DNA of 7,067 bases from Ignavibacteria bacterium UBA5771 (GTDB lineage Bacteria > Bacteroidota > Ignavibacteria > Kapaibacteriales > UBA2268): positions 1 to 7,067 of the forward strand of contig DIEP01000142.1 of the NCBI GenBank assembly GCA_002418685.1, written 5' to 3'. Within the stretch, counting starts at the first letter, position 1. Each line of letters starts with the position of its first letter. The translations under genes and the position numbers were made by a program. The notes beneath the pieces were generated by a model. The model ran no database searches. It worked only from the letters and a program-made list of their open reading frames with translations, and was not told where the DNA came from. Shown one piece after another: positions 1 to 6,308 of this stretch.

Positions 1-902
1 GAAGGAATTCCATTTTCATTGAAAGCAGCTAAACCACCAGAAGTCCCAATCCATTTTGTGCCGCTTTCGTCTATGGTTATTGACCAGACATAGTTATTGG
101 CCAAACCTGAATTTGACATGTTATATACTGTCCAATTTGTTCCATCGAATTTTGCAATACCACCACCCCAAGTCCCAATCCATTTATTGCCACTTCCGTC
201 AATGGCTATTGAATAGATATTGTTATTGGGCAAATCTGAATTTGTAGTGTTATATACTGTCCAATTTGTTCCATTAAATTTTGCCATACCACCACCCCAA
301 GTCGCAATCCATTTTGTGTCGTTTCTGTCTATGGCTATTGAATTGATAATGTTATTGGGCAAACCTGAATTAGTAGTGTTATATACTGTCCAATTTGTTC
401 CGTCAAATTTTGCTAAACCACCGTAACGAGTCCCAATCCACTTTGTGCCATTTCCGTCCATGGCTATTGAATAGACATCGTTACCGGGCAAACCTGAATT
501 ATCAGTGTTATATACTGTCCAGTTTGTTCCGTCAAATTTTGCTAGACCACTAGCCGTCCCAATCCACTTATTGTCACTTCCGTCTATGGCTATTGAATTG
601 ATAATGTTATTGGGCAAATCTGAATTTGTAGTGTAATATACTGTCCAATTTGTTCCGTCAAACTTTGCTAAACCACCAGCAGTCGCAATCCATTTATTGC
701 CACTTCCGTCTATGGCTATTGAAGTAACACAGTTATAGGGCAAACCTGAATTTGAAGTGTCATATACTGTCCAATTTGTTCCATCAAACTTTGCCAAACC
801 ACCCTCATAAGTGCAAATCCACTTTGTTCCGCCTCCGTCTATGGCTATCGAAATGACAACGTTATTGGACAAACCTGAATTATTAGTGTCATACACTGCC
901 CA
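1..902 (-). repeat. Seven in-frame tandem repeats of 126 or 129 bp
   Basis: Starting each unit at its WTV/WAV tryptophan codon, the units run 902-774, 773-648, 647-522, 521-393, 392-264, 263-135 and 134 to the edge. Lengths are 129, 126, 126, 129, 129 and 129 bp, all multiples of three. The 3-bp difference comes from one extra codon just after the KWIGT motif. The units are highly similar in DNA as well as in protein. For example, the codons for NWTVY and for SIAID are nearly invariant across copies, which points to recent duplication or ongoing homogenisation. The repeats are translated structural units, not an intergenic array. Confidence 0.93.
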
Positions 903-971
903 TTGTGGATTTTGTGCATAGCAAAGCATTGAGCTTGCTAATACGATAAAAAGAAAAGTTAACTTTTTCAT
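1..971 (-). CDS. Secreted regulator-propeller repeat protein, 3' end beyond the window
   Basis: The frame stays open from an ATG at 971-969 to the left edge, giving 323 codons and no stop, so the C-terminus is missing. Residues 1-19 form a type I signal peptide: two lysines, a hydrophobic core, and a likely cut after Y-A before Q20. Residues 24 to about 323 are seven tandem repeats of 42-43 residues. Their shared elements are WTVYNT, NSGLPNN, SIAIDG, KWIGT and GGLAKFDGTN. This matches the regulator-propeller (Reg_prop) blade pattern, in which an Asp-Gly turn precedes a Trp-Ile-Gly-Thr strand. Seven units would suit a seven-bladed beta-propeller acting outside the cytoplasm. A GGAAG at 976-980, four bases before the ATG, is a usable ribosome-binding site and supports this start. 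In this lineage such proteins often end in a type IX secretion sorting domain or carry more modules, but that end is not visible. Ligand and role are unknown. It could instead be the sensor part of a larger protein. Confidence 0.85.
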   Translation of the reverse strand, partial: MKKLTFLFIVLASSMLCYAQNPQWAVYDTNNSGLSNNVVISIAIDGGGTKWICTYEGGLAKFDGTNWTVYDTSNSGLPYNCVTSIAIDGSGNKWIATAGGLAKFDGTNWTVYYTTNSDLPNNIINSIAIDGSDNKWIGTASGLAKFDGTNWTVYNTDNSGLPGNDVYSIAMDGNGTKWIGTRYGGLAKFDGTNWTVYNTTNSGLPNNIINSIAIDRNDTKWIATWGGGMAKFNGTNWTVYNTTNSDLPNNNIYSIAIDGSGNKWIGTWGGGIAKFDGTNWTVYNMSNSGLANNYVWSITIDESGTKWIGTSGGLAAFNENGIP

Positions 972-1041
972 AAGTCTTCCATTATAAGTTTTTAAAATAG
1001 TTTATTTTCAAAAATAAAAATTCCCAAGCAATATTTTTAAA

Positions 1042-1167
1042 ATGACTAAAATACAACAAATTATTGAATTAGCGAATAAATATTTTTATTTTCTCTCAAT
1101 TAAAAAACAGCAGGATACAAATGCTTATAAAACGCAAATATTAAAAAAAAGGATTATGTCTCATTAG
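1042..1167 (+). CDS. Possible small ORF of 41 codons, doubtful
   Basis: An ATG at 1042 opens a frame of 41 codons ending in TAG at 1165-1167. It lies on the opposite strand to all other genes and is divergent from the propeller gene with a 70-bp gap. The product would be lysine- and glutamine-rich, starting MTKIQQIIELANKY, with a helix-like first half and a basic tail. No Shine-Dalgarno sequence is visible upstream, and I recognise no family. In DNA this AT-rich, an open frame of this size can arise by chance. It could also be the remnant of a decayed gene. It is listed only so that it can be tested for conservation. Confidence 0.15.
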   Translation: MTKIQQIIELANKYFYFLSIKKQQDTNAYKTQILKKRIMSH

Positions 1168-1176
1168 CACAGAGGT

Positions 1177-1194
1177 CCCCGTCCACTTCGGTGG
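1177..1194. repeat. Degenerate half-hairpin with TTCG loop
   Basis: The bases CCAC-TTCG-GTGG (1183-1194) form a 4-bp stem closed by a TTCG tetraloop, a particularly stable loop in RNA. The left arm continues outward as CCCCGT (1177-1182). The right arm does not continue with the complement ACGGGG but runs into TTAAAT. The layout suggests a longer hairpin, CCCCGTCCAC with GTGGACGGGG, that has lost its outer right arm. It lies 16 bp from the palindrome at 1211, so the two may have arrived as a pair of REP-like units. This is inference from shape alone. Confidence 0.35.
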
Positions 1195-1210
1195 TTAAAT
1201 TATGAATTTC

Positions 1211-1238
1211 GTAAGGACAGGTTGAAACCTGTCCCTAC
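1211..1238. repeat. REP-like intergenic palindrome downstream of pcrA/uvrD
   Basis: The core GGACAGGTT (1215-1223) and AACCTGTCC (1226-1234) are perfect reverse complements around a 2-base centre; in RNA this would fold as an 8-bp stem with a 4-base loop. Outside it, GTA (1211-1213) pairs with TAC (1236-1238) across one mismatch (A1214 against C1235), extending the symmetry to 13 positions a side. It starts 38 bp past the helicase stop codon. No U-run follows on the minus strand, so it is not a canonical terminator, although it could slow 3' exonuclease decay of the operon mRNA. From memory, very similar GTAGGGACAGGTT palindromes are scattered between genes in many bacterial genomes. That points to a REP-like mobile repeat rather than a gene-specific signal. 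Confidence 0.65.
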
Positions 1239-1276
1239 AACATAGGAAAAAATATGTATTGAGGAAAGATAATGCG

Positions 1277-3514
1277 TTAGTTCAATTTTTCCAATTTTGC
1301 AAATTGTGCCATTAATTGCTTGCGTCCCACTGATGGGAAGTCAATAGTGAGCTTTGTGGATTCTCCCGAACCAAATATCGCGATAATTTTTCCTTCGCCA
1401 AAATGAGAATGCGATACTCTTTCGCCAATGTGAAATGAATTATCTTCAGGAATCTGAGAATAGTAATTTTGTTTCTGCTCATCATCAAAATAATGCTGAT
1501 GTGTGCGGGGCAAAGTATCTTTATGTGATTGAACTTTTGAATGAATATTATTGTAAATATCTTTCCAATTGAGGTATTCTTTGCCAATTTCAAGCAAAAA
1601 GTTCGAAGGCATACACGATTGATATTCTCCGAAGCGAGATCTACGCTTAGCATAGGATAAGAAAACTCTTTCTTTTGCACGAGTCAGTCCCACATAGAAA
1701 AGTCGTCGCTCTTCTTCCAATTCTTCGGGGGAATTTTCGGCTTTGGCGATTGGGAATAAACCGTTTTCAAGTCCTGTGATTATTACAATTGGGAATTCCA
1801 AACCCTTTGCAGTGTGGAGCGTCATTAGTGTGACACGATTATCCGAAAGATCGCTTGTATCAAAATCAGTCAGAAGGGAGATTTGCTGTAAATAATCGCC
1901 CAGCGATAGCGTGGGATTCTCTCGTGCGAATCTGATTATATCAGTAATTAAGTTCTCGATATTATTCAATCTATCTCTTGCTTCGGGAGTGTCAATTTCT
2001 TGATACATTTGCAATAAACCCGTTTCATTCAGATATGCGGGAATAATTGACTCGAGCGAATTATCAACTAATAACTCTTGATATGAATGAACAAGAGTCG
2101 CAAATTGTTTGGCGGCAAGTTTTGGTCTTTTTACTAAATTTGGATCTTCATCTTGAAGCAAGCACGATTCAAAAAGAGAAATATGCTTTTCGTTTGAATA
2201 TTCGATTAAATGATTAATTGATACTTTTCCAATTCCTCTTGGAGGTTCATTGATAACTCGTAATAGAGAAATTGAATCATTTGAATTGATTAGCAAGCGA
2301 AGATAAGCAATAGCATCCTTGATTTCTTTTCTTTGGTAAAAAGAAACGCCACCATAGATTTGGTATGGAATATTAGCAAAGCGCAAAGCACGTTCGAGAA
2401 GCAGAGATTGAGCATTTGTGCGGTAAAGAACAGCTATATCATTATAATGGTAATTATTGCTCATTTTTAATTCATAAATAGTATCTCGCACTCTATCAGC
2501 TTCGGCATTGTCATCTTCGGCGGTAATAACTTTAATCAATTCTCCTTTTTTATTATTTGTCCATAATTTCTTTTCAATTTGGTTGCGATTATTCATTATA
2601 ACACTATGAGCAGCATCCAAAATTGTTGAAGTTGAACGGTAATTCTGCTCAAGTCGGATCATCTTTGCATAAGGATATTCTTTGGAAAAGTCCAATATAT
2701 TTTTAATCTCTGCCCCACGCCATCGATAAATGCTTTGAGCATCATCACCTACTACAAACAGATTCTGTTGAGATTTTGCAAGCAATTGGACAATTAAATA
2801 TTGTGGACGATTGGTATCTTGGAATTCATCCACGTGGATGTATTTGAATCTTTTTTGATATTTAGCAAGCACATCTTTATTCTCATTAAATAGAGTTAAT
2901 GTGTTCAGAAGCAAATCGTCAAAATCCATTGCATTATTTTCACGAAGTCTTATTTGGTATAATGAATAAACTTCAAGTGCATGCTTTTCGAAAATTGTGC
3001 GAGCAGACCTCGAAAATTCTTCAGGAGTAATTATATTATTTTTTAATCGCGAAATAAATCCTTGAAAATTATTTGGAGAAAATTCGCTTGTTGAAATGCC
3101 TATTTCTTTCTCAATCCCGCGGATCAAAGCAAGCTGATCATCCGAATCATATATAGAAAAATTATTTTTATAATTAATTTTTTCGGCTTCATATCGAAGA
3201 ATTCTTGCAAAAATTGAATGGAAAGTGCCTGCCCAAATGCGTTCAGAGATATTTCCTCCAAGAGACTGGGCAATACGTCCTTTCATTTCGCGAGCAGCTT
3301 TATTAGTAAATGTCAAAGCAAGAATTTCTTCGGGTTGTTTTCCTGACGCAATGAGAAAAGCCACACGGGTTGTAAGCACTCGAGTTTTTCCGCTACCCGC
3401 GCCAGCAATTACTTGCACAGGTCCATTAATAGTTTCGACAGCTGCTCTTTGCTCAGGATTTAAACCATCGAGCAATTTCCCTATTAACTCATTATTAATT
3501 TCAGGATTATTCAT
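1277..3514 (-). CDS. pcrA: UvrD/PcrA-family superfamily 1 DNA helicase
   Basis: This is an ATP-driven 3'-5' DNA translocase and helicase, used in this family for repair, removal of recombinase filaments and clearing of RNA polymerase. At 745 residues it has the usual family length and all SF1A motifs: Q motif LNPEQRAAV (18-26), Walker A AGAGSGKT (37-44), Ia LTFTNKAAREM (67-77), Walker B VDEFQDT (228-234), III GDDAQSIYRWRGA (256-268), IV LEQNYRS (288-294), V LMTLHTAKGLEF (563-574) and VI RRLFYVGLTRAKE (603-615). A Tudor-like tail (about 696-745, IGERVSHSHFGEGKI) matches the RNA-polymerase-contacting tail of PcrA/UvrD. The ATG at 3514 was chosen because it lies four bases after the yidC stop and places the Q motif at the usual depth. 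A farther upstream ATG (3634) would add 40 unrelated residues inside yidC. Probably the last gene of the operon. PcrA or UvrD naming cannot be settled here; RecB/AddA and Rep are less likely because of the length and the tail. Confidence 0.96.
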   Translation of the reverse strand: MNNPEINNELIGKLLDGLNPEQRAAVETINGPVQVIAGAGSGKTRVLTTRVAFLIASGKQPEEILALTFTNKAAREMKGRIAQSLGGNISERIWAGTFHSIFARILRYEAEKINYKNNFSIYDSDDQLALIRGIEKEIGISTSEFSPNNFQGFISRLKNNIITPEEFSRSARTIFEKHALEVYSLYQIRLRENNAMDFDDLLLNTLTLFNENKDVLAKYQKRFKYIHVDEFQDTNRPQYLIVQLLAKSQQNLFVVGDDAQSIYRWRGAEIKNILDFSKEYPYAKMIRLEQNYRSTSTILDAAHSVIMNNRNQIEKKLWTNNKKGELIKVITAEDDNAEADRVRDTIYELKMSNNYHYNDIAVLYRTNAQSLLLERALRFANIPYQIYGGVSFYQRKEIKDAIAYLRLLINSNDSISLLRVINEPPRGIGKVSINHLIEYSNEKHISLFESCLLQDEDPNLVKRPKLAAKQFATLVHSYQELLVDNSLESIIPAYLNETGLLQMYQEIDTPEARDRLNNIENLITDIIRFARENPTLSLGDYLQQISLLTDFDTSDLSDNRVTLMTLHTAKGLEFPIVIITGLENGLFPIAKAENSPEELEEERRLFYVGLTRAKERVFLSYAKRRSRFGEYQSCMPSNFLLEIGKEYLNWKDIYNNIHSKVQSHKDTLPRTHQHYFDDEQKQNYYSQIPEDNSFHIGERVSHSHFGEGKIIAIFGSGESTKLTIDFPSVGRKQLMAQFAKLEKLN

Positions 3515-3518
3515 AATC

Positions 3519-5444
3519 TCATTTCTTTTTTGGAGACCTTTGAGGATAATTTGTTTTATTGGGATTATTGCCTTTGTTATTTGAAGATGTTGCGCCAACT
3601 TTTTGTGAATTTGGTAATGTTCTGCCTTGAGCATTTGCGATTTCTTGGGCTTCCCGCATTTTTTTCTGCATCCAACCTTCTTTCTTGGGCATTCTCTTTA
3701 AATCTGCAAGTGTAAGCTTATTCTTTGAGTATTTATTCATATATAATTGCATTCCAATAGAAAGGACATTGAATGTGAAATAATATAAATTAAGTCCCGA
3801 TGGCAAATAATTAAACATCAGAGTCATCATTATGGGCATTAAATAAACCATTGACTTTTGGCGAGGATCTGTAATAGTCATCCTCTGTTGGAAAAATAAA
3901 GTTGCCCCCATAAGAATTGCAAGACCAGATATTTGGTTCATTCCGAGAAATGAAAATCCAAAATTAACGATTGAATCAGGTGCTGATAGATCCGTTATCC
4001 ATAGAATAAATGGAGCCTGCCGCAACTCTACAGCATTTCTGAGAACAGAAAACAAAGCATAAAGAATAGGCATTTGCAAAAGCAATGGCAAGCATCCTCC
4101 TGTTGGGTTAATACCATATTCGGAGTATAACTTCATTGTCTCTTGTTGTTGCTTTTGAGTATTATCTTTATATTTCTCGCGCATCTCCGTCATCAGCGGG
4201 GCAATAATTTGCATCTTCTGCGCTGACTTCATCTGAGAAATAGATAAAGGATATAATAATATTTTGATTATTAATGCAAATATTATAATCGATACACCAT
4301 AATTCGGAATAATAGAATGAACGAAAGTGAATAATGGCAGCATAAAATATTCGGAAATCTGACGAATTCCAAATCTCCACCCTAAATCAATAATTCCTTC
4401 TAATTCATTTGCCTTTGCAATTTGATAATTCAATGGACCTAGGAATACTCTCATCTTCTGGCTTTGCACGCCGCCTTCGTAGGGAACTCTAAATTCTATA
4501 CTATATATCTTATTTAATCCGCCATTAGCAATTTTCTTTTGAAACCCTTCTATATCCACAGTCCCATCGAAACTTTTGCTGGGCATCGGAATTAATGCAA
4601 CTGCAAAGTATTTGGATTTTATTGCTGCATAATCAATTATACCTGTATAACTTGTAGAAGTCACTTCCTCTTCCTTGGCTTTGAAATCGTCGGGATCCCC
4701 ATTTAGCGAAATTATTGCAAGTGAAGAATTGGCTTCGTCGACACTATTTTTTTCTTGAAAGCGTAACCCTTCTCCCCATACAATCTGGTATCCTCGAGCA
4801 GGTATATATTCCTCCATGTTCTCGACAATAACTTCTTGATCGAAAGTATAAGAATCACCATAGAATTTCATTTTTTTAATTATGCGTGAATTGGAATCCA
4901 CATTTAAAACAAATTCAAATTCTACTGTATCTTTCTCTTTTAAATCAAAATTATTAGTAGGAGCATTTACAGAAAAATATAAATCACGAGTATCAATGAG
5001 ATTATTTTGATTTGTTCTAAAATTTAAATATAAATCGCCTGATTTTGTATTTATAAATTGAGCCAGACTACCATACCAATTTTTGTAATCCTTCAGAGTC
5101 CAGGATTTTAAAACTGCACCTTTGCTTGATATTTCGATTTTAGAAACTTTATTATTTATAGTAATTATTTTCTCTTCACCCGTAGCTAGCGATGAGAAAT
5201 AACCGTATTTTTTATCCATAATTAATGAATCACTTGCTTCTGGCAAAAGCAAGGTGTCCTTTTTTTCAACCAACTTTTGATTTGTAGTTGAGTCTACTAT
5301 TGCTGTATTTGTGGAATCAGGAGATATAATACCATCGAATTTCTCATTTTCGGGAATAGGTTGTTGGGTGATAGATAGGACTACCATCCATATAATGACA
5401 GCCGCAGTTATTAAAACTAAACCAATTATGCCTTTTTTATCCAT
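3519..5444 (-). CDS. yidC: Membrane protein insertase YidC (Oxa1 family)
   Basis: YidC inserts and folds inner-membrane proteins, alone or with SecYEG. The 641 residues fit the long Gram-negative form. TM1 is at about 5-25. A low-complexity Ser/Thr/Asp/Lys linker and a large periplasmic domain (about 90-345) follow. The conserved Oxa1 core runs from about 365 to 570: TM2 (383-400), a charged cytoplasmic hairpin (401-445), TM3 with the NPTGGCLPLLLQMPI motif (446-460), VELRQAPFILWITDLSAPD (472-490), TM4 (about 503-520) and a final hydrophobic stretch with the LPSGLNLYYF motif (547-556). The polar groove residue, Arg366 in E. coli, is Lys394 here. The tail (571-641) is rich in Lys, Asn and Gln and probably touches the ribosome. 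The gene starts 23 bp after yidD and ends 4 bp before the helicase start. The ribosome-binding site is weak (AAAAGA before the ATG). Confidence 0.97.
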   Translation of the reverse strand: MDKKGIIGLVLITAAVIIWMVVLSITQQPIPENEKFDGIISPDSTNTAIVDSTTNQKLVEKKDTLLLPEASDSLIMDKKYGYFSSLATGEEKIITINNKVSKIEISSKGAVLKSWTLKDYKNWYGSLAQFINTKSGDLYLNFRTNQNNLIDTRDLYFSVNAPTNNFDLKEKDTVEFEFVLNVDSNSRIIKKMKFYGDSYTFDQEVIVENMEEYIPARGYQIVWGEGLRFQEKNSVDEANSSLAIISLNGDPDDFKAKEEEVTSTSYTGIIDYAAIKSKYFAVALIPMPSKSFDGTVDIEGFQKKIANGGLNKIYSIEFRVPYEGGVQSQKMRVFLGPLNYQIAKANELEGIIDLGWRFGIRQISEYFMLPLFTFVHSIIPNYGVSIIIFALIIKILLYPLSISQMKSAQKMQIIAPLMTEMREKYKDNTQKQQQETMKLYSEYGINPTGGCLPLLLQMPILYALFSVLRNAVELRQAPFILWITDLSAPDSIVNFGFSFLGMNQISGLAILMGATLFFQQRMTITDPRQKSMVYLMPIMMTLMFNYLPSGLNLYYFTFNVLSIGMQLYMNKYSKNKLTLADLKRMPKKEGWMQKKMREAQEIANAQGRTLPNSQKVGATSSNNKGNNPNKTNYPQRSPKKK

Positions 5445-5467
5445 AAATCTTTTATTTCTTGTGAATA

Positions 5468-5719
5468 TTATTTAAATTTTAACTCTTTTATATAAAATTT
5501 CTTAATTCTCTCGGGGACAGGGTCAATACCACCTTTGCTAAAAGGATTGCAGCGAAGCACTCTCCATACTGATAAAATAGAACCATAAAACACTCCGTGT
5601 TTGCCTATTGCTTCAATCGCGTAGCTTGAACAAGTTGGATAAAACCTGCACGACTGTGGCAACCCTGGAGATATATATTTTTTATAAATCTTAATAAATC
5701 TTATCAGTAAATTTCTCAT
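5468..5719 (-). CDS. yidD: Membrane protein insertion efficiency factor YidD
   Basis: YidD is a small inner-membrane-associated protein that aids YidC-dependent insertion; its exact mechanism is not well defined. The 83-residue product has the family features in order: an amphipathic basic N-terminus (LLIRFIKIYKKYISP, 4-18), the cysteine-containing signature SCRFYPTCSSYA (23-34), a central segment with KHG (40-42) and a C-terminal RCNPFSKGGIDPVP (56-69). Both conserved cysteines of the first motif and the Cys of the second are present. The ATG at 5719 gives the standard distance to the ISP motif. Its first 29 bases overlap the end of rnpA in another frame, and no good Shine-Dalgarno is visible, so translation is probably coupled to rnpA. 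yidC follows after 23 bp. Confidence 0.96.
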   Translation of the reverse strand: MRNLLIRFIKIYKKYISPGLPQSCRFYPTCSSYAIEAIGKHGVFYGSILSVWRVLRCNPFSKGGIDPVPERIKKFYIKELKFK

Positions 5720-6137
5720 CTGTAATTTGATTTTTCTCTAAATAATTCTTTAATGCTTTAAAAATATATGGCTCAACATCGTTCAAATAAATCTGATTCT
5801 GCTTTTTGATAGATGGACCTTGCCATATAATTAATATTACCTTGAAAATTGCAATATCATAGAACTTGCTTAATTCTTCAAGAGATTGGCGAATGCTCAC
5901 TCGCATCAATCGCTTTATCCTATTACGAACTACTGCTTTTTTAAATTTTCTTTTCGGAGCAGAAATTCCATATAAAATAATGTTTGACGAATTTGTTAGT
6001 TGTTTAAGGGAAATATTGCAAGATTTATTGCAGATTATAAGAAGAACATTTTCGCTATAAAAGCTTGAACCAAATTTGAAAACGGTTTGGAAAGAATTAA
6101 AGCCCTTTAACGGGCTTAAATTCAACTTGTTAACCAT
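5691..6137 (-). CDS. rnpA: Ribonuclease P protein component
   Basis: RnpA is the basic protein cofactor that binds the RNase P RNA and helps position precursor tRNA for 5' leader removal. The 148-residue product carries the RNR signature: KKAVVRNRIKRLMRVSIRQ at 66-84, preceded by a serine-rich central strand region. Near the N-terminus, the phenylalanines in the FNSFQTVFKFG segment (13-23) fit the leader-binding cleft. It is longer than the roughly 115-130 residues typical of the family; the excess is an acidic/lysine tail (about 133-148) that reaches into the yidD overlap. The ATG lies 15 bp after the rpmH stop with no clear ribosome-binding site, again suggesting coupling. The rest of the sequence is diverged, but the RNR motif and the position between rpmH and yidD make the call secure. 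Confidence 0.95.
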   Translation of the reverse strand: MVNKLNLSPLKGFNSFQTVFKFGSSFYSENVLLIICNKSCNISLKQLTNSSNIILYGISAPKRKFKKAVVRNRIKRLMRVSIRQSLEELSKFYDIAIFKVILIIWQGPSIKKQNQIYLNDVEPYIFKALKNYLEKNQITDEKFTDKIY

Positions 6138-6152
6138 AATTAAAACAATAAT

Positions 6153-6308
6153 TTAGAAATGTTTTGGTTCATCGCTTACAGTAAGTTTCCATCTGCCTTT
6201 TGCTCGGCGAGATGCAAGCACCCTTCTACCATTTTTTGTTGCCATCCGAGTTCGAAATCCGTGTTTATTCCTCCTCTTACGTACACTTGGCTGGAATGTC
6301 TGTTTCAT
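6153..6308 (-). CDS. rpmH: 50S ribosomal protein L34 (bL34)
   Basis: This is the small, very basic protein of the large ribosomal subunit. Translating the minus strand from the ATG at 6308-6306 to the TAA at 6155-6153 gives 51 residues: MKQTFQPSVRKRRNKHGF, then RTRMATKNGRRVLASRRAKG and a tail RWKLTVSDEPKHF. The near-universal L34 features TFQPS, KRRNKHGFR, RM.T.NGR.VL..RRAKGR and LTVSD are all present. It is slightly longer than the 44-47 residues of many species because of the VSDEPKHF tail, an extension I associate with Bacteroidota/Chlorobi-type L34. It is the first gene of the rpmH-rnpA-yidD-yidC cluster, and rnpA starts 15 bp after its stop. An AGG about nine bases before the ATG is the only hint of a ribosome-binding site. 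Confidence 0.98.
   Translation of the reverse strand: MKQTFQPSVRKRRNKHGFRTRMATKNGRRVLASRRAKGRWKLTVSDEPKHF

Larger units (their letters stand above)
972..1276. other. Intergenic region between the helicase gene and the propeller gene
   Basis: This 305-bp stretch separates the pcrA/uvrD stop from the start of the repeat-protein gene, which points the same way. The part from 972 to about 1150 is very AT-rich and should hold the propeller gene promoter; no convincing -35/-10 pair was picked out. The part from 1168 to 1260 is richer in G and C and holds a palindrome (1211-1238) and a degenerate hairpin (1177-1194). A run of eight A at 1143-1150 would read as a T-tract on the minus strand, but it lies about 30 bases past the nearest stem, so it is not a standard intrinsic terminator. 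A doubtful small ORF lies at 1042-1167. Confidence 0.7.

Noticed and set aside
56..426. Open frames on the plus strand opposite the repeat gene
   Set aside because: They are repeated antisense readings of the tandem units; the minus-strand frame carries the signal peptide and recognisable blade motifs.
1..902. Regularly spaced repeats as a CRISPR array
   Set aside because: The period of 126-129 bp is too long, there are no unique spacers, and the whole length is an intact coding frame.
921..923. Lipoprotein cysteine at residue 17 of the propeller protein
   Set aside because: The preceding residues S-M-L do not form a lipobox; a normal signal-peptidase cut after Ala19 fits better.
1141..1152. 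Intrinsic terminator using the minus-strand T-run at 1143-1150
   Set aside because: The nearest stem ends about 30 bases before it, too far for a rho-independent terminator.
3515..3634. A 40-residue N-terminal extension of the helicase from an ATG at 3634
   Set aside because: It would lie wholly over the end of yidC, has no similarity to UvrD/PcrA N-termini, and the ATG at 3514 gives normal family length and operon spacing.
3225..3715. Plus-strand open frames opposite the 5' end of pcrA and the 3' end of yidC
   Set aside because: They lie antisense to strongly conserved coding motifs and show no family features.
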